From assembly GCF_964355755.1 (NCBI RefSeq), contig NC_092673.1, positions 33,489,648-33,553,647 of the forward strand: a DNA stretch of 64,000 nucleotides. The letters are read 5' to 3'. Below the pieces are notes generated by a model. That model had not been told where the DNA came from. It saw only the letters and a program-made list of their open reading frames with translations, and did no database searches. The position numbers were made by a program, and so were the translations under genes. This DNA is from Antedon mediterranea. Lineage: Eukaryota > Echinodermata > Crinoidea > Comatulida > Antedonidae. Positions 34,646-45,370 of the stretch are shown here, piece by piece (the first letter of the stretch is position 1; every line of letters begins with the position of its first letter).

Positions 34646-36046
34646 ACTCGCTCATTTCCGCCATCATGTAAACATTTTCATAGTTATAATGTCTCGCTAT
34701 TTTAGAATTCACTGATTTATTCATTTATTGTGAAAGTAAGATTGAGAAAATCTGCTAGACTAAAAAGGCACCTCAACCGACACTCGAACGCATGACAAGG
34801 GGTTACCATCCGTAAAACCACTGGGGATGATGCATAAATAAATGCTTTTTTATTTATTTTAGCAAAGCATGTTTTAATACAACTGTTTTATTGTATTTGG
34901 GAGATGCAGATAAATATACCTAGTATAATTGATGTAGATATTTTTTGTCAATCTTTATTTAATATTTACTTCAAAAGTTGTGCCGAGACTCTAAAATTAG
35001 ATTCTTAAAAATCAGAACGTAACGGTAATAAAATAGACATGCGCAGAATGAAGGTGTGCAAAGGTTAGATGTTTTTGAAATTTGCGATGCGCTACATCGT
35101 TTCATATCCTATAGGTAAGCGGAAATTTTCTTAAATAAGAGACTTTGGCTCAAAGAAGGGTGGAGCATTGTCACAAGTTCGCAGAGTATCTCCCCAAAAT
35201 TAAACAAACTGCTGATTTAATCCCACCGACAAAATTACCCAGCTAGCGTCTAAAACATCCAGATTTACTAATAGCCCTATACCCTACTTCATCAAATTAT
35301 TACATTCTTAATTTTTTCCCCTGCGAGCTTGCGACTACTCTTTCCTTCTTTGTTTTTTATATATATATATAAATATATTTTTATTATGACATGTATTTTT
35401 ACACGCAATTTGGCTCTTACCCACGAGTTGTAATTATGGTCGATTTTTTATATTTGAAATAAAAGTGAAATAACTATTGAGAGCGCTATGTCAACAAATA
35501 CGAACCAAGCGTAAATGTTAATAATGATGACGCTGTGCAATGACAGTAATTCGTTCAGTGGGTTAAAGTCACGTGATACCACTAGAGCAAATTGTGTCAA
35601 ATGTCGTAACTCTTTATATATCGGCTCTGAATTCGTTATGCATAGATAATTTATATAAACGGTTACGTAATGTAGGCCTCTACGGTATAAAATACGGTGT
35701 AAACGTGTACCCGTTGTTCACTGTTGATGCGGATAGGGCCAGATGATGATGCACCATCGTTGTTATAACTAAAGTAGGCCTATACATGAATTAACTTGTA
35801 CGTGAGAATACTGAACGACATAACAATGCTAACGTTTTTTTCTTTGCGCGAAGGTTAAACGTAATACGCCCATTGTAGAATTTGACAAATGACATAAAAA
35901 TGTAGAAATAATTACTCTATTAGGCTGGCACCCAACCGAATCATAGAGATAATTAAATAAATACTTGTCATTTATTGTGCTAAGCTTGTTCAACAATGAA
36001 AGTTATTGAAATCGAATTTTAAAAATCAGTTTACTTTGTCTCCTGA
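34646..36046. other. Intergenic region between copies 2 and 3
   Basis: No gene supported. On the minus strand 34835-34765 has a B-box-like GCGTTCGAGTGTC but no convincing A box. Confidence 0.45.
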
Positions 36047-37007
36047 ATGATCGTGATCATGGCTGTGCTTTTATACGTTGTTTTACTAAGTTTATCGTCG
36101 TGCTGTGTCGGTCGTGTAATCAACACTAGAGATGCAGTTGCTGAAGAATTTAATGTAAGTTTGTTTGTGTTTTGTTTTGTAAATTACACTATAGTATTAC
36201 TATAACGTACCTATCCTCTTCGGGCCTCGTAGCCCATAAGTCTGTAGTGACACATCACAGTTGGTTCTATCGTCGCCAATTTGCTTTGCTACCGTATCTC
36301 TCCCCGCACCCCACCCCCTCTTTCTCTTTCTCTTTCTTCTGCCTTCTGATTTTCATTTCATTGTTTCAAACAATGAATATTGGTCTCATCACAAGCCAAT
36401 CCATTTCCATGTTTTAATCTTTGTCTCATTGTTTATTCTTTTCATGTTGGTGGTTTTTAGTATGTAGGCTTAGGCCTATTGTCCTTAGATATAACATAAT
36501 GACCAACTTATTTTAAGTATCATCTGTAGACATTTGAATACTAGTGCATCACGTTTCTGATTATCATGTTCGTTGGTTTTTCATGTCACAACTCCATATA
36601 GCTTTGATAATATTAAAAATATTGTCACTTTATAGGAACGTGAACTTGACATGGTGGTGAAAGAGCTCTATGCCAAATTGATGGAAAAAAGAAACGGCAT
36701 ACAGACCACTACATTGTCCATTCCAACAACCACATCAAAGCAGCAGCAGCAACCTGGTACAGACCTGTATATCCAGCACATTGTCAACTGCTACAAATAT
36801 TACCAAATTGTTACTGAACAAGGTCTAAATGAACGTGATGACATCTACAACATTGTAAACGCTCAATGCATGACAGACCCGGAAGTGGCACGAATTGTCA
36901 AACTCTTAACCACTTACAGATTATCAGAAAATGTTCAAAGTGGTAAAGGCCATAATTTTTCGAAAAGGAAGATGTCGGACGATTTTTCCACGTGGCTACC
37001 GCCATGA
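36047..37007 (+). CDS. Secreted protein family, copy 3 (short form)
   Basis: Exon 1 36047-36154 and exon 2 36636-37007; donor GTAAGT, acceptor TTTATAG, phase 0; 159 aa (155 from the ATG at 36059). Exon 1 lost an in-frame segment relative to the others (RRIVADLVILN region), leaving MAVLLYVVLLSLSSCCVG, still a plausible signal peptide. Exon 2: ERELDMVVKELYAKLM, SIPTTTSKQQQQP, core YIQHIVNCYKYYQIVTEQGL and AQCMTDPEVARIVKLL, then a short tail (GHNFSKRKMSDDFSTWLPP) in place of the acidic region. As in copy 2, the tail diverges right after the core. AATAAA near 37487 may be the polyA signal. Confidence 0.7.
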
Positions 37008-37509
37008 CCTTTTCTCAACGGTTACAAACGGAGCCCAACGCTCCTACAATTTCGTGACTTCTGCGGTTAACCTCTTCTGTGATTTTTTCCCATTTTATAG
37101 CCTATGCACACTGTTTTGTTAAGTAGTCTTAAATAGTGTAATTTGTAGACAGAAGACGGTGATTCAACTTCAAATGGGTAAAAATGTTGGCACATTTGAC
37201 GTTTCATACGTATAATACGATATTTCTAGCTGAATCATGAGTGTAGTTTAGTGCCACTGGAATATACTAAACATAAAAAATAGAATAACTACAGACTTGG
37301 TTCAAGTTTATCTATGTAATGTTACTTCATATTTCAAGTTTCTATTTAGGAAATGTTAAGGTTTTACATTGTAGTCTTAAAGCTTTCGTGAAAACAACTT
37401 TTAACTAGAAAATTGTTTCTCCTTTTTTAATACTTTTACTACTTTTATAATTGTATTTTTGTTTTATTTCTAATTAAAAGTTGCAAATAAAAATGGAAAA
37501 GGGTCATTG

Positions 37510-37830
37510 ATGTGGATTTTCTTGTATGTGTGTGAAGTCCTTTATCTGCGAAACAGTGTTCATGAAAAGATGGAACATCTGATCTCTAGCGACAATCTGA
37601 TCTCAAAGAAATTATGGAACATCGGATCTCTAACAATAATCAGATCGAAGCAGCCACGAAGAATCAAATCGAAGAAATTAAATGGTGGAAAATGGAATCT
37701 CGAGGTTTAACCATGAAACATTGGATCTCAAGAAAGCATGAAACATTTGATCTCAAAGAAACAATGAACATGGATCTCTAAGAACAATAATCGGATATTG
37801 AGAAAACACAATGAACACCTCACGCACTTA
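37510..37830. repeat. Degenerate repeats with GGATCTC/TGATCTC motif
   Basis: GAACATcTGATCTC-, GGAACATCGGATCTC- and GAACATGGATCTC-type strings recur about every 50 bp between copies 3 and 4. Low conservation; no gene. Confidence 0.5.
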
Positions 37831-37864
37831 CAAGGGTTCAAACATAGAATTTGACCAGCGAAAC

Positions 37865-38029
37865 ATTTCAATTGTTATACCCGCCTACGTCACTAATTAC
37901 AAAGAAAGAAATAGAAATACATGTAGACCAAGTATTGTGATCTGTTTACTGAAGCGTTCAATTGACAATCAAAGTCAAATTTAGGCTTAAAGCAAATCAG
38001 TTGATTTTGTCTTCAGAAGGATCGTGATC
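37865..38029 (+). promoter_or_regulatory. Conserved upstream block of the secreted family, copy 4
   Basis: Contains CCTACGTCACTAATTACAAA, GAAATAGAAATAC, TTGACAATCAAAGTCA and TCAGTTGATTTTGTCTTC, collinear with the blocks before copies 1 and 5. TACGTCA is a CREB/ATF-type core. Confidence 0.55.
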
Positions 38030-39087
38030 ATGGCTGTGTTAAGGAGAATCGTCGCAGATCTTGTCATTTTAAACGTTGTTTTATTAAGTTTATCGTCGTG
38101 CTGTGTCGGTCGTGTAATCAACACTAGAGATGTTGGTGAAGAGTTGGAGGTGAGTGAATTACATTACATGCAGTGTGTTTACTATTATAATATTGTTATT
38201 TGACCGCTGAGTAACACTGACACGATTAGAATAGTTATGCAAATCATCTGTAGTCATCCAATCGAAACTTGGTCCCGCTCCATTTTTTTGATAATTTTCA
38301 TATTATATACCTTTTCCACGTTTAAGCCTACTATAATCCGATTGCGCCTTATCGGTATGAGACGCCCTAACATAGGGAGGAAGCCGTTAACTTATGTGCC
38401 TGTTACTATACTCTGCTATGTATTATTTTGTTTTGTCATAAACGTAAAAAGATAGATAGATTTAATAAATTAAATAATTATTATGCCATATCATTTTCAT
38501 AGGATCGTGAACTTTTCATGGCTGTAAAGGAGCTCTATGCTGAACTGATGGATGACAGCAACGCCATACAGGCCACTACAGTGTCCATTCCAACAACCAC
38601 ATCCAAGCAGCAGCAGCAGCAACCTGATACAGACCTGTATATCCAGCACATTGTTAACTGCTACAAATCTTATCAATTTGTTACTGAACAAGGTCTAAAT
38701 GAACGTGATGACATCTATAACATTGTAAACGTTCAGTGTATGATGGACCCAGCAGTGGCACGCCTTGTCAAACTCTTAACCGCGTATTTTTATTATGAAA
38801 ACATTGATGTGCCAGGCAGTGACAGTAGTAGCAGTGAGGAAGACAGTTATAGCAGTGAGGAAGACAGTAGCAGCGAGGAAGAGAGTAGGAGCGAGGAAGA
38901 GAGTAGGAGCGAGGAAGAGATACGGACAACAGTTGCACCAACTACGACATCAAACTCAATGACGACTCGTCGACAGAAAACCTCTGAATCGCCCTTGGAT
39001 GAAGAAAACAATGATGACGATGCAGTGCGTGAATTGCTCCTTGAGCGAATACTAATGATGATAAATAAAAAACACATAAGAGGGTGA
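38030..39087 (+). CDS. Secreted protein family, copy 4 (Ser/Glu-rich tail)
   Basis: Exon 1 38030-38149 and exon 2 38503-39087; donor GTGAGT, acceptor TTTCATAG, phase 0; 234 aa. The upstream ATG of copies 1, 3 and 5 is AGG here, which sets the start at MAVLRRIVADLV. After the signal peptide (ending SSCCVG): RVINTRDVGEELE, helix RELFMAVKELYAELM, SIPTTTSKQQQQQP, core YIQHIVNCYKSYQFVTEQGL ... VQCMMDPAVARLVKLLTAY. Then a block of about 35 residues built from SSEED/SEEE repeats, many S-x-E, followed by TTVAPTTTS and the C-terminal helix (AVRELLLERILMMINKK). S-x-E is the FAM20C-type secretory kinase motif, so a phosphorylated acidic matrix or mineral-binding role is possible but unproven. Confidence 0.8.
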
Positions 39088-39736
39088 AAGGGGTTTTTTT
39101 CATAATGGTATTTATATATATAACATGGCAGTCCGAAGGCTACATTGCGAAATATATTAGAATTATTTTAGTTTTAAAACTCTTGTTTAAATTACTGGAC
39201 CATAAAAATAAACTCTGGACAGAAGAGACACACAAAGGCACAAAAGGACAACAACATCTAGGTAGAGTTAATTTGGTATTCAGCCTAGTTTTATCAGAAT
39301 TAGTCCTTGAGGGAGAGAGAAGAGAATTTAATTTAGATTGTTGGGAAAGAAGGGTTTTATTTTGTTGGTAAAACCTGGTCGTATAATTACAAGTCAACAT
39401 AAGAAAACATTTAAAGGGTATTTGGGGTCTACTAACTGTAAACGTCATTTTAGACACTGACAATACCCATTGCTTTCATTTTAATAGAAATTAAAATGTC
39501 ATCAATATTATTTGGCCTTTTCAGATTGAAGCTGCTTGCCGATCTAAGTCGGTTTTATGGGCACAATTTTGTGAAAAGAACCAATTTCACCGGTTAACTA
39601 AGCCTAAACGCATGCATCGTTTGTCTTTTAAACTCATTATTGAAAAAACCTTATCTTAATAAAATACAATGAATAATTGAGAATACTAGTGGTTATTAAT
39701 GTTTTTCTTAATTCAAAAAAATTTACCCATATTTGT

Positions 39737-39923
39737 GTAAAGCGTGGTACCCACTAGAACGCGACGTATCGACGCAAAGTGCTTTATTGCGTAATCACAA
39801 GTGGGAACCGACGACGCAACAATGCCACAAACATAGCAGGTTTGCTTTCATGCAGGCGGGGGAAAACACAATGATTAGAAGGGCATTTTCTTACGTTGCG
39901 TCTCTAGTGGAAACCAAGCATAA
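39737..39923. mobile_element. MITE family A, diverged copy
   Basis: AGCGTGGTACCCACTAGAAC at the left and TTACGTTGCGTCTCTAGTGG at the right. The interior is not the usual one (it includes a second inverted piece around AATCACAAGTGGGAACCGACG). Confidence 0.6.
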
Positions 39924-40236
39924 TTGTTGTTTATGTTGACATCAAGAGTGTGCAGTAGGCTGCGCCACGTATATGTGGTTCTGAAAGGAGGATTGATGGG
40001 TTTCTCAACGTTTTCATCAATGGATTAAGGGCATCAAAATACTTTAATCATCCTCAGGAGTGAAATATACAATAGTGGTGTACCGAAAAAACTTATAAGA
40101 TCAACTTATTGATTTCGCCATACACAGCTTAAACAATATATTGTTCTTTAAAAAATCTCTGACACAGCATCTGAACCATGGTGTCATGATCCAACGCACT
40201 TTTACGAAGGTCAAACATCGCATTTGAAACATCGAA

Positions 40237-40392
40237 ACATTCTATTGTCAAGCCCCCTTACGTCACCAATTACAAAGAAAGAAATAAAAATACCTGTCGA
40301 ACACATATTGTGTGATTTGCTTACTGAACCGTTCAATTGACAATCAAAGTCAAATTTTAGTTGAAAATAAATCAGTTGATTTTGTCTTCGGA
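40237..40392 (+). promoter_or_regulatory. Conserved upstream block of the secreted family, copy 5
   Basis: Contains CTTACGTCACCAATTACAAA, GAAATAAAAATACC (a possible TATA-like element), ATTGTGTGATTTGC, TTGACAATCAAAGTCA and the leader TCAGTTGATTTTGTCTTC. Confidence 0.55.
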
Positions 40393-41709
40393 ATGATCGC
40401 GATCATGGCTGTGCTTAGGAGAATCGTCGCAGATCTTGTCATTTTAAACGTTGTTTTACTTAGTTTATCGTCGTGCTGTGTCGGTCGTGTAATCAACACT
40501 AGAGATGTTGGTGAAGAGCTACTACAGGTGAGTTTTAATGTATTTTAAGAAAGTTTAGTGGTTGTACTCTTGCTGAGTAACAACTCACGTAGTCAGAATA
40601 GTTATGCAAATTAGTCACTCACTTTTGTAAAGTATTCTTTGTTCCATGATTGTTAAGCTTACACTATCCGATCATTGTGCGCTTTCAGTCTGCAACACGA
40701 CCTGTTGTGATGGCGTGATATTGCCATGAAAAAATAAGCTAGACAATCTACAATAGTTTATCGTTTTGCCATTCTGAAAAAAAATAACCTAAAGCATTTC
40801 TCAATGGTATTACATCATACATACAGTACCAAATGTATACCTTTTAAATAATATTAATAATTTAGTATATCATCTTAACTGTATGCGCTTTGCCAGAATA
40901 TTTTCAGTAGGAATTTATTTTTAGACTAAAGATAATATGAATATAGATATTCTGTACATTTATTCTGATGGTCTACGTATTTGATAAATAATACTATTTA
41001 TACTTTTTCTTCTATTTTGTTAATCATGTATTTTTTAGCACATATTAACAAATTCATTTTTCTTGGTTTTCTTCTAAATTAATAACTACCGTATTTCTGA
41101 ATGCGGCAGATCACTATTTTATAACGATTTAATTTTTAATTGAATAAATAAGATGAAATATAATCTTTATAGAAACGTGAACTTGACATGGTGGTAAAAG
41201 AGCTCTATGCCGAACTGATGGAAGAAAGCAACGACATACAGACCACTGCAGTGTCCATTCCAACAACCACTTCCAAACAGCAACAGCAGCAACCTGATGC
41301 AGACCTGTATATCCAGCACATTGTCTACTGCTACAAATCTTATCAATTTGTTACTGAACAAGGTCTAAGTGAACGTGACGACATCTACAACATTGTAAAC
41401 GTTCAATGTATGGCAGACCCGGAAGTGGCACGTCTTGTCAAACTCCTAACCGTGTATTACTTATATGACAACACGTTTTTCTTCGATGAAAACAGTGGCG
41501 GTGAATACGGAGAATCAAACATAATCGAAGAAGATATATCGACTACAGCTGAACCACCAACGACTACCAACAAAGTTGCCGTTACGACCCAATCGCCTTT
41601 AGATGAGGACGAAAACGACGACGAGGAAGCCGTGAGTGAATTACTCCTTGAGAGAATAATGATGATAATGAAGAAACAACGACCAGGCGAGGACCTTGGT
41701 CGGGGGTAA
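40393..41709 (+). CDS. Secreted protein family, copy 5 (long acidic form)
   Basis: Exon 1 40393-40527 and exon 2 41173-41709; donor GTGAGT, acceptor CTTTATAG, phase 0; 223 aa (219 from the ATG at 40405). Signal peptide as in copy 1; then RVINTRDVGEELLQ, KRELDMVVKELYAELM, SIPTTTSKQQQQQP, core YIQHIVYCYKSYQFVTEQGL ... VQCMADPEVARLVKLL. Both core cysteines are kept although the preceding Asn became Tyr. The tail has acidic and Thr-rich stretches (EEDISTTAEPPTTTNK, DEDENDDEEA) and ends in the family helix (VSELLLERIMMIMKKQRPG) with a six-residue extension (EDLGRG). Last intact member of the array. Confidence 0.8.
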
Positions 41710-41775
41710 ACTGAAGATGATTAGGCCTACCGGATTTTAGATGTTTTCATTGATTGAATTGAAATATATATTTAT

Positions 41776-42072
41776 ACTGGGTAACCTCTTCAGTCAAAGA
41801 CTTTTTCTCCAAGTGGGCCCAGTTGGTGATCAGTGGCTGTGATGTACTAATACACCGGGGTAACCCCCTACTCGTCTCGAAAGATGTACTAGGTTCTTTA
41901 AAGTGTACACGAGCTAGATGTGTACACTGGACCTACGGTTTATAGTCCTTATCCGAGAAGACTGGTTCTACCACCAGAACCATGGAGTAAGTGAGCCTCG
42001 AACCCTTTTTGCCGATGTTATGGCTCCGTAATTACGGTTCCACTGTCTTAACCGCTCGGCCACTCACTCACA
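41776..42072 (-). mobile_element. tRNA-derived SINE
   Basis: The minus-strand head reads GTGGCCGAGCGGTTAAGAC, a tRNA-Leu/Ser-type 5' half with A box TGGCCGAGCGG (42053-42063), and has B box GGTTCGAGGCT (41994-42004). It is followed by a tRNA-unrelated body of about 200 bp with GGGTTACCCCGGTGTATTAG and ends near CCCAGTATAAATATATAT. The anticodon region is not tRNA-like, so this is not a working tRNA gene. Confidence 0.8.
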
Positions 42073-42201
42073 TTATCATTATGAGGGTATTTGGGGGCTT
42101 CTAACTAATTTTGAATTATTACTGTCGACATTATAAGTGTTCCTTGTTAAAAAATCTAATAACAATTTACTTTACTTGAGAATACCATTAATATGATATT
42201 G

Positions 42202-42440
42202 TTAAAGGGGTTTCTTTATAAATAAATATTCAATCAATATTTGTGTTCCATAATGTGTGTTTACTTTTGTTGGCGAAACCAAGTCAATATTTCCTTGTTG
42301 AGCACGAGTTTTAGCATATCGCTCGTGTGTGGAAGCTGTGACAGGGAATCGGCGATGACGGTGACGTAACGCCTCGTCGTGTAGTGCGTGTGGAACATCA
42401 GAATATTTATCAATACAACACACAGCGGGACATTCAACGA
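42202..42440 (-). other. Possible orphan coding segment
   Basis: The minus-strand frame reads FVECPAVCCIDKYSDVPHAL, then a His/Arg-rich stretch (RHRHRRFPVTASTHERYAKT) to a stop at 42202. Local GC is raised and the residue composition is protein-like, but there is no start, no acceptor and no recognised family. It could be the 3' end of a retrocopied gene. Confidence 0.25.
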
Positions 42441-42605
42441 ATTGTATTCAAAATACGTACGTATGCGCGATATAATTTTGAAACACTTTGTATTGAGTAA
42501 AATATAGTTTCAGTTTATTGTTTGTTTGGCAAAAATAAGCATTCAACGATAGATTAAATCAATGGTGGATTAGGTGAAATTTTCAGTAAACGAGAGTCTT
42601 AGAGC

Positions 42606-42650
42606 AGGGAGTTGTATAACAATAACATAATTTGTTTTACAACTCCCTAA
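42606..42650. mobile_element. Very short palindromic element (CAGGGAGTTGTA type)
   Basis: CAGGGAGTTGTATAAC ... GTTTTACAACTCCCTA, about 45 bp, flanked by TTAGAG on both sides. Related palindromes: 43803-43832 (CAGGGAGTTTTTAGTT ... CAACTCCCTG) and 56949-56978 in an LTR. CAGGG ends and the flanking duplication resemble a minimal hAT-type MITE. Confidence 0.5.
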
Positions 42651-43009
42651 TTAGAGCGAGTCTGTACCTGTTTAACCATGGTTTAACATGCAAATGTATA
42701 TAAAAGTTATTCTATAGCAGTCTGTGACATTATGACAATACTATATAGGCCTACTGCCTCATTTCGATACTGCGATACCAGGCATACTTACAATATAGGC
42801 TTTTAAAATCACATAATTTTACATAATAATATATAGATATACAGTAGCAGTCAATGATGCATAGCAATATAATATACTGCAATACCAAATACAATACAAT
42901 TGGCTTTTAAAATCGTCTAATTTCATATAATAGTTGTGATATAAAAGTCAGTGACGTATGGCCATATAATACGCCTCCTTTCGACTGCTAATACCAAAAA
43001 AGGAATATT

Positions 43010-43360
43010 TTAACATAATCTAAAATGTAAGGTTAAAGCTTCACCCACATCAAACACCACCTGACTTAGGTTATTGATTCTTTGTTACCTTTTTAGTTTC
43101 AGCTACATGATTTCTGGTCCTTGTAGTTGTTTATTAGAGCAAGTCGTATCTGTTCAGAAACTACTATTCGAAAACCATAGACGCAACATTCTCAGTTTGT
43201 TGATAGTAGCACACTGAATATTTAATAGTTTTTACAGTGTGATTACACCAGGAATAGACACAGTAACAATACTCACTTTAAACCCCATTTATAATCTCTC
43301 AACAAATTTTTGCTGGAACTTATGAGGATGCAAAAAAATAAATTATGTTAAAAATTAATC
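43010..43360 (-). pseudogene. Rearranged relic of NFKBIL1
   Basis: 43050-43130 matches the end of NFKBIL1 exon 2 and its donor (minus strand HVAETKK then GTAACAAAGAATC). 43010-43045 matches intron sequence near 46030. 43295-43357 matches the WHPDKFQQKF region of exon 4, with stop codons. The exon order is inverted relative to the intact gene, so the copy is both decayed and rearranged. The MITE B found beside exon 2 in the intact gene is absent here. Confidence 0.6.
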
Positions 43361-44044
43361 AGTTAATTTGTTTTGGATCATGCTGGTACACTAGAAAGTT
43401 TTGGCTGTCATATAGTTACTTTAAACATTGGTAACTGAAATGCTGTTTAATTTAGGGAAAGATAGCAAACGTATCTAAAAGATACAAAAACATCAGATAT
43501 AGCTATCGACGATAAGTAGATCAACATACATTTTTCTTACAAAAAAAAACGAACAAAAATTCAAAAGGATTTATTTTTATTATAGGATAACCATTTATGC
43601 TGATCATAATAATAATTAATAAGAACAATACAATCGTATATTTACAATATTATGATTGCGCTTTTTAATGATGACGTCATCTGATTGGACCGCATAAATG
43701 GTTATCAAAGGTTCTAGGTTGGAAAATGTTTCGATTTCTTTTCTGTAGAAAAATGCGCATTATACTAGGCCTACTAATTATCATTGATCGTTATTTTCCT
43801 AGCAGGGAGTTTTTAGTTATCAACTCCCTGGACCACCCTTTACACATCCGCAGAATAAATGTATGCAGTGGCTATGTATTTTCAAAAGAAGAAAATGATA
43901 AAGTGTGACCAATCGGAAATTTCGAACTTCTGTACTGTCTACTGAAAAAAAAAATCGCGTGTGAGCGTTAATAATCAAATTAGCGAATATATTAACTCTT
44001 TTGTTAAGTTAATTATAGAAAGCCAGACAACATTATTGTAAAAT

Positions 44045-44330
44045 ATACTTGATGAATACCATCACGTGTTATTGTAATGTCTTAATTGGTTATTTCAAGT
44101 AAATTTCAAAGCAACATTTATTTACTCCTTTCATATACAAAATTGATTTCAATGAACCATATATTTAAACACAATTTAAAAAGAAGGTACAAGTCCAGAA
44201 AGATGAAAAACATATCCTGTGGAGGGCATACCTCCTAATTATAAGTGTATACTCAGTTTGTACTGCTGCTTTTGGTAATTTGATTTATTTTAAGTTTCTA
44301 TTAAAACATTTAACGGTTGAAAGGGTTGAA
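44045..44330 (+). pseudogene. Possible non-coding relic of a sixth secreted-family unit
   Basis: TGATGAATACCATCACGTG matches the DNA upstream of copy 2 (33235-33255), and TATACTCAGTTTGTACTG matches its 3' region (34232-34248). The intervening coding exons are missing. Only short matches, so tentative. Confidence 0.3.
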
Positions 44331-44564
44331 CTGAAAAGATGCAAATAAATAAAATCAACTATTGTTGATGCAATATACGTTGTTTTGTTTATTGTAATTT
44401 TGTTTGTAGTCAATCTATATTTATTCATAGAGATATTATAGTGAATATCTCTATGATTTATTTAACCAGAACAAAATGAGGCTTCTTCCCTCATTTAACC
44501 GTTGCGGTTACATCTGCAAAAGTTGTGCGCGACACGAGCACTGCCGAACGCCTTTTTGGTGACA

Positions 44565-44664
44565 AACTATTCACCGACCGGACATTTCTCCGACCCGTCA
44601 TTTCGTCGACAGGACATTTCGCCGACAGGAAATTCCACCGACAAGACATTCCACCGACAGGATG
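44565..44664. repeat. Degenerate tandem repeat, unit about 15-18 bp
   Basis: Variants of CCGACAGGACATTTC repeat about six times (CGACCGGACATTTCTC, CGACAGGACATTTCGC, CGACAAGACATTCCAC). It opens short frames on several strands, which are artefacts. Confidence 0.8.
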
Positions 44665-44726
44665 TAATGTTTATATCAATTTATTGTATCCGTTTATTAT
44701 AGATCGTTATCGTCCAGGTTGTCGCA

Positions 44727-44849
44727 ACCCTGTCTACACTATCAAACTGTATTATGTGGTAATTGACATTATGATGTCATATCACTACCATATTTGGGCA
44801 CATCACACTTTTTTGTCAAACTAGTTTGATAGTGTAGACAGAACTGTAA
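44727..44849. mobile_element. MITE family B copy
   Basis: CCCTGTCTACACTATCAAAC at the left, GTTTGATAGTGTAGACAGAA at the right, with ATGATGTCATATCACTACC inside. Confidence 0.8.
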
Positions 44850-45370
44850 AGTGTGTCAGGTTATGGTTTGCCTTGCTTTTACTTATATTTGGCAATAAGC
44901 ATTTAATGCTTTCATTAAATAAGTGCATTAGGTATTACTTTTAGGTAGAATATCTCTATTTTGCGCTATACAAATTTAAAAGCATTAACCATGATTAGAA
45001 CTAGTTGCGCATACTTACCACACAAACTCAATAGGCTTATTCACAATAAGTTTTTAAATCCTACGTCAATTATCAGTGCATTAGGTGAAATTTTGCCAAA
45101 ACATTATCAGTACGATTATTTTGTTAGAGCGAGTCACTTATTTATCACGCAAACTTAATAGACCTATTCACAATAAGTTTTAAAAACCTACGACTTTCGT
45201 AGTTTTATAGCCTCAATCAATGATGTATGTCAATGCATAATTATAGACCTATTTTATTGCAACATACAATATCAGACAGCATGTCAGGTGTCTACAAGGC
45301 CTTCAAGCTGCACCTTTATGATTAAAATACAATAGGCTTTTGAAATCTTTTATTAACAAAACTATAAAAG

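Noticed and set aside
34765-34835. tRNA gene or SINE head on the minus strand
   Set aside because: A B-box-like GCGTTCGAGTGTC is present but the A box and acceptor-stem pairing are not convincing.
38847-39077. Ser-rich minus-strand frame
   Set aside because: Antisense shadow of the SEEE repeat in secreted-family copy 4.
42000-42072. Functional tRNA-Leu or tRNA-Ser gene
   Set aside because: The 5' half is tRNA-like, but the anticodon region and acceptor stem are not, and a 200 bp non-tRNA body follows; it is a SINE.
44502-44824. Protein with TGHF/RRQD repeats
   Set aside because: The frame spans an 18 bp-type simple repeat and a MITE B; no splice or start support.
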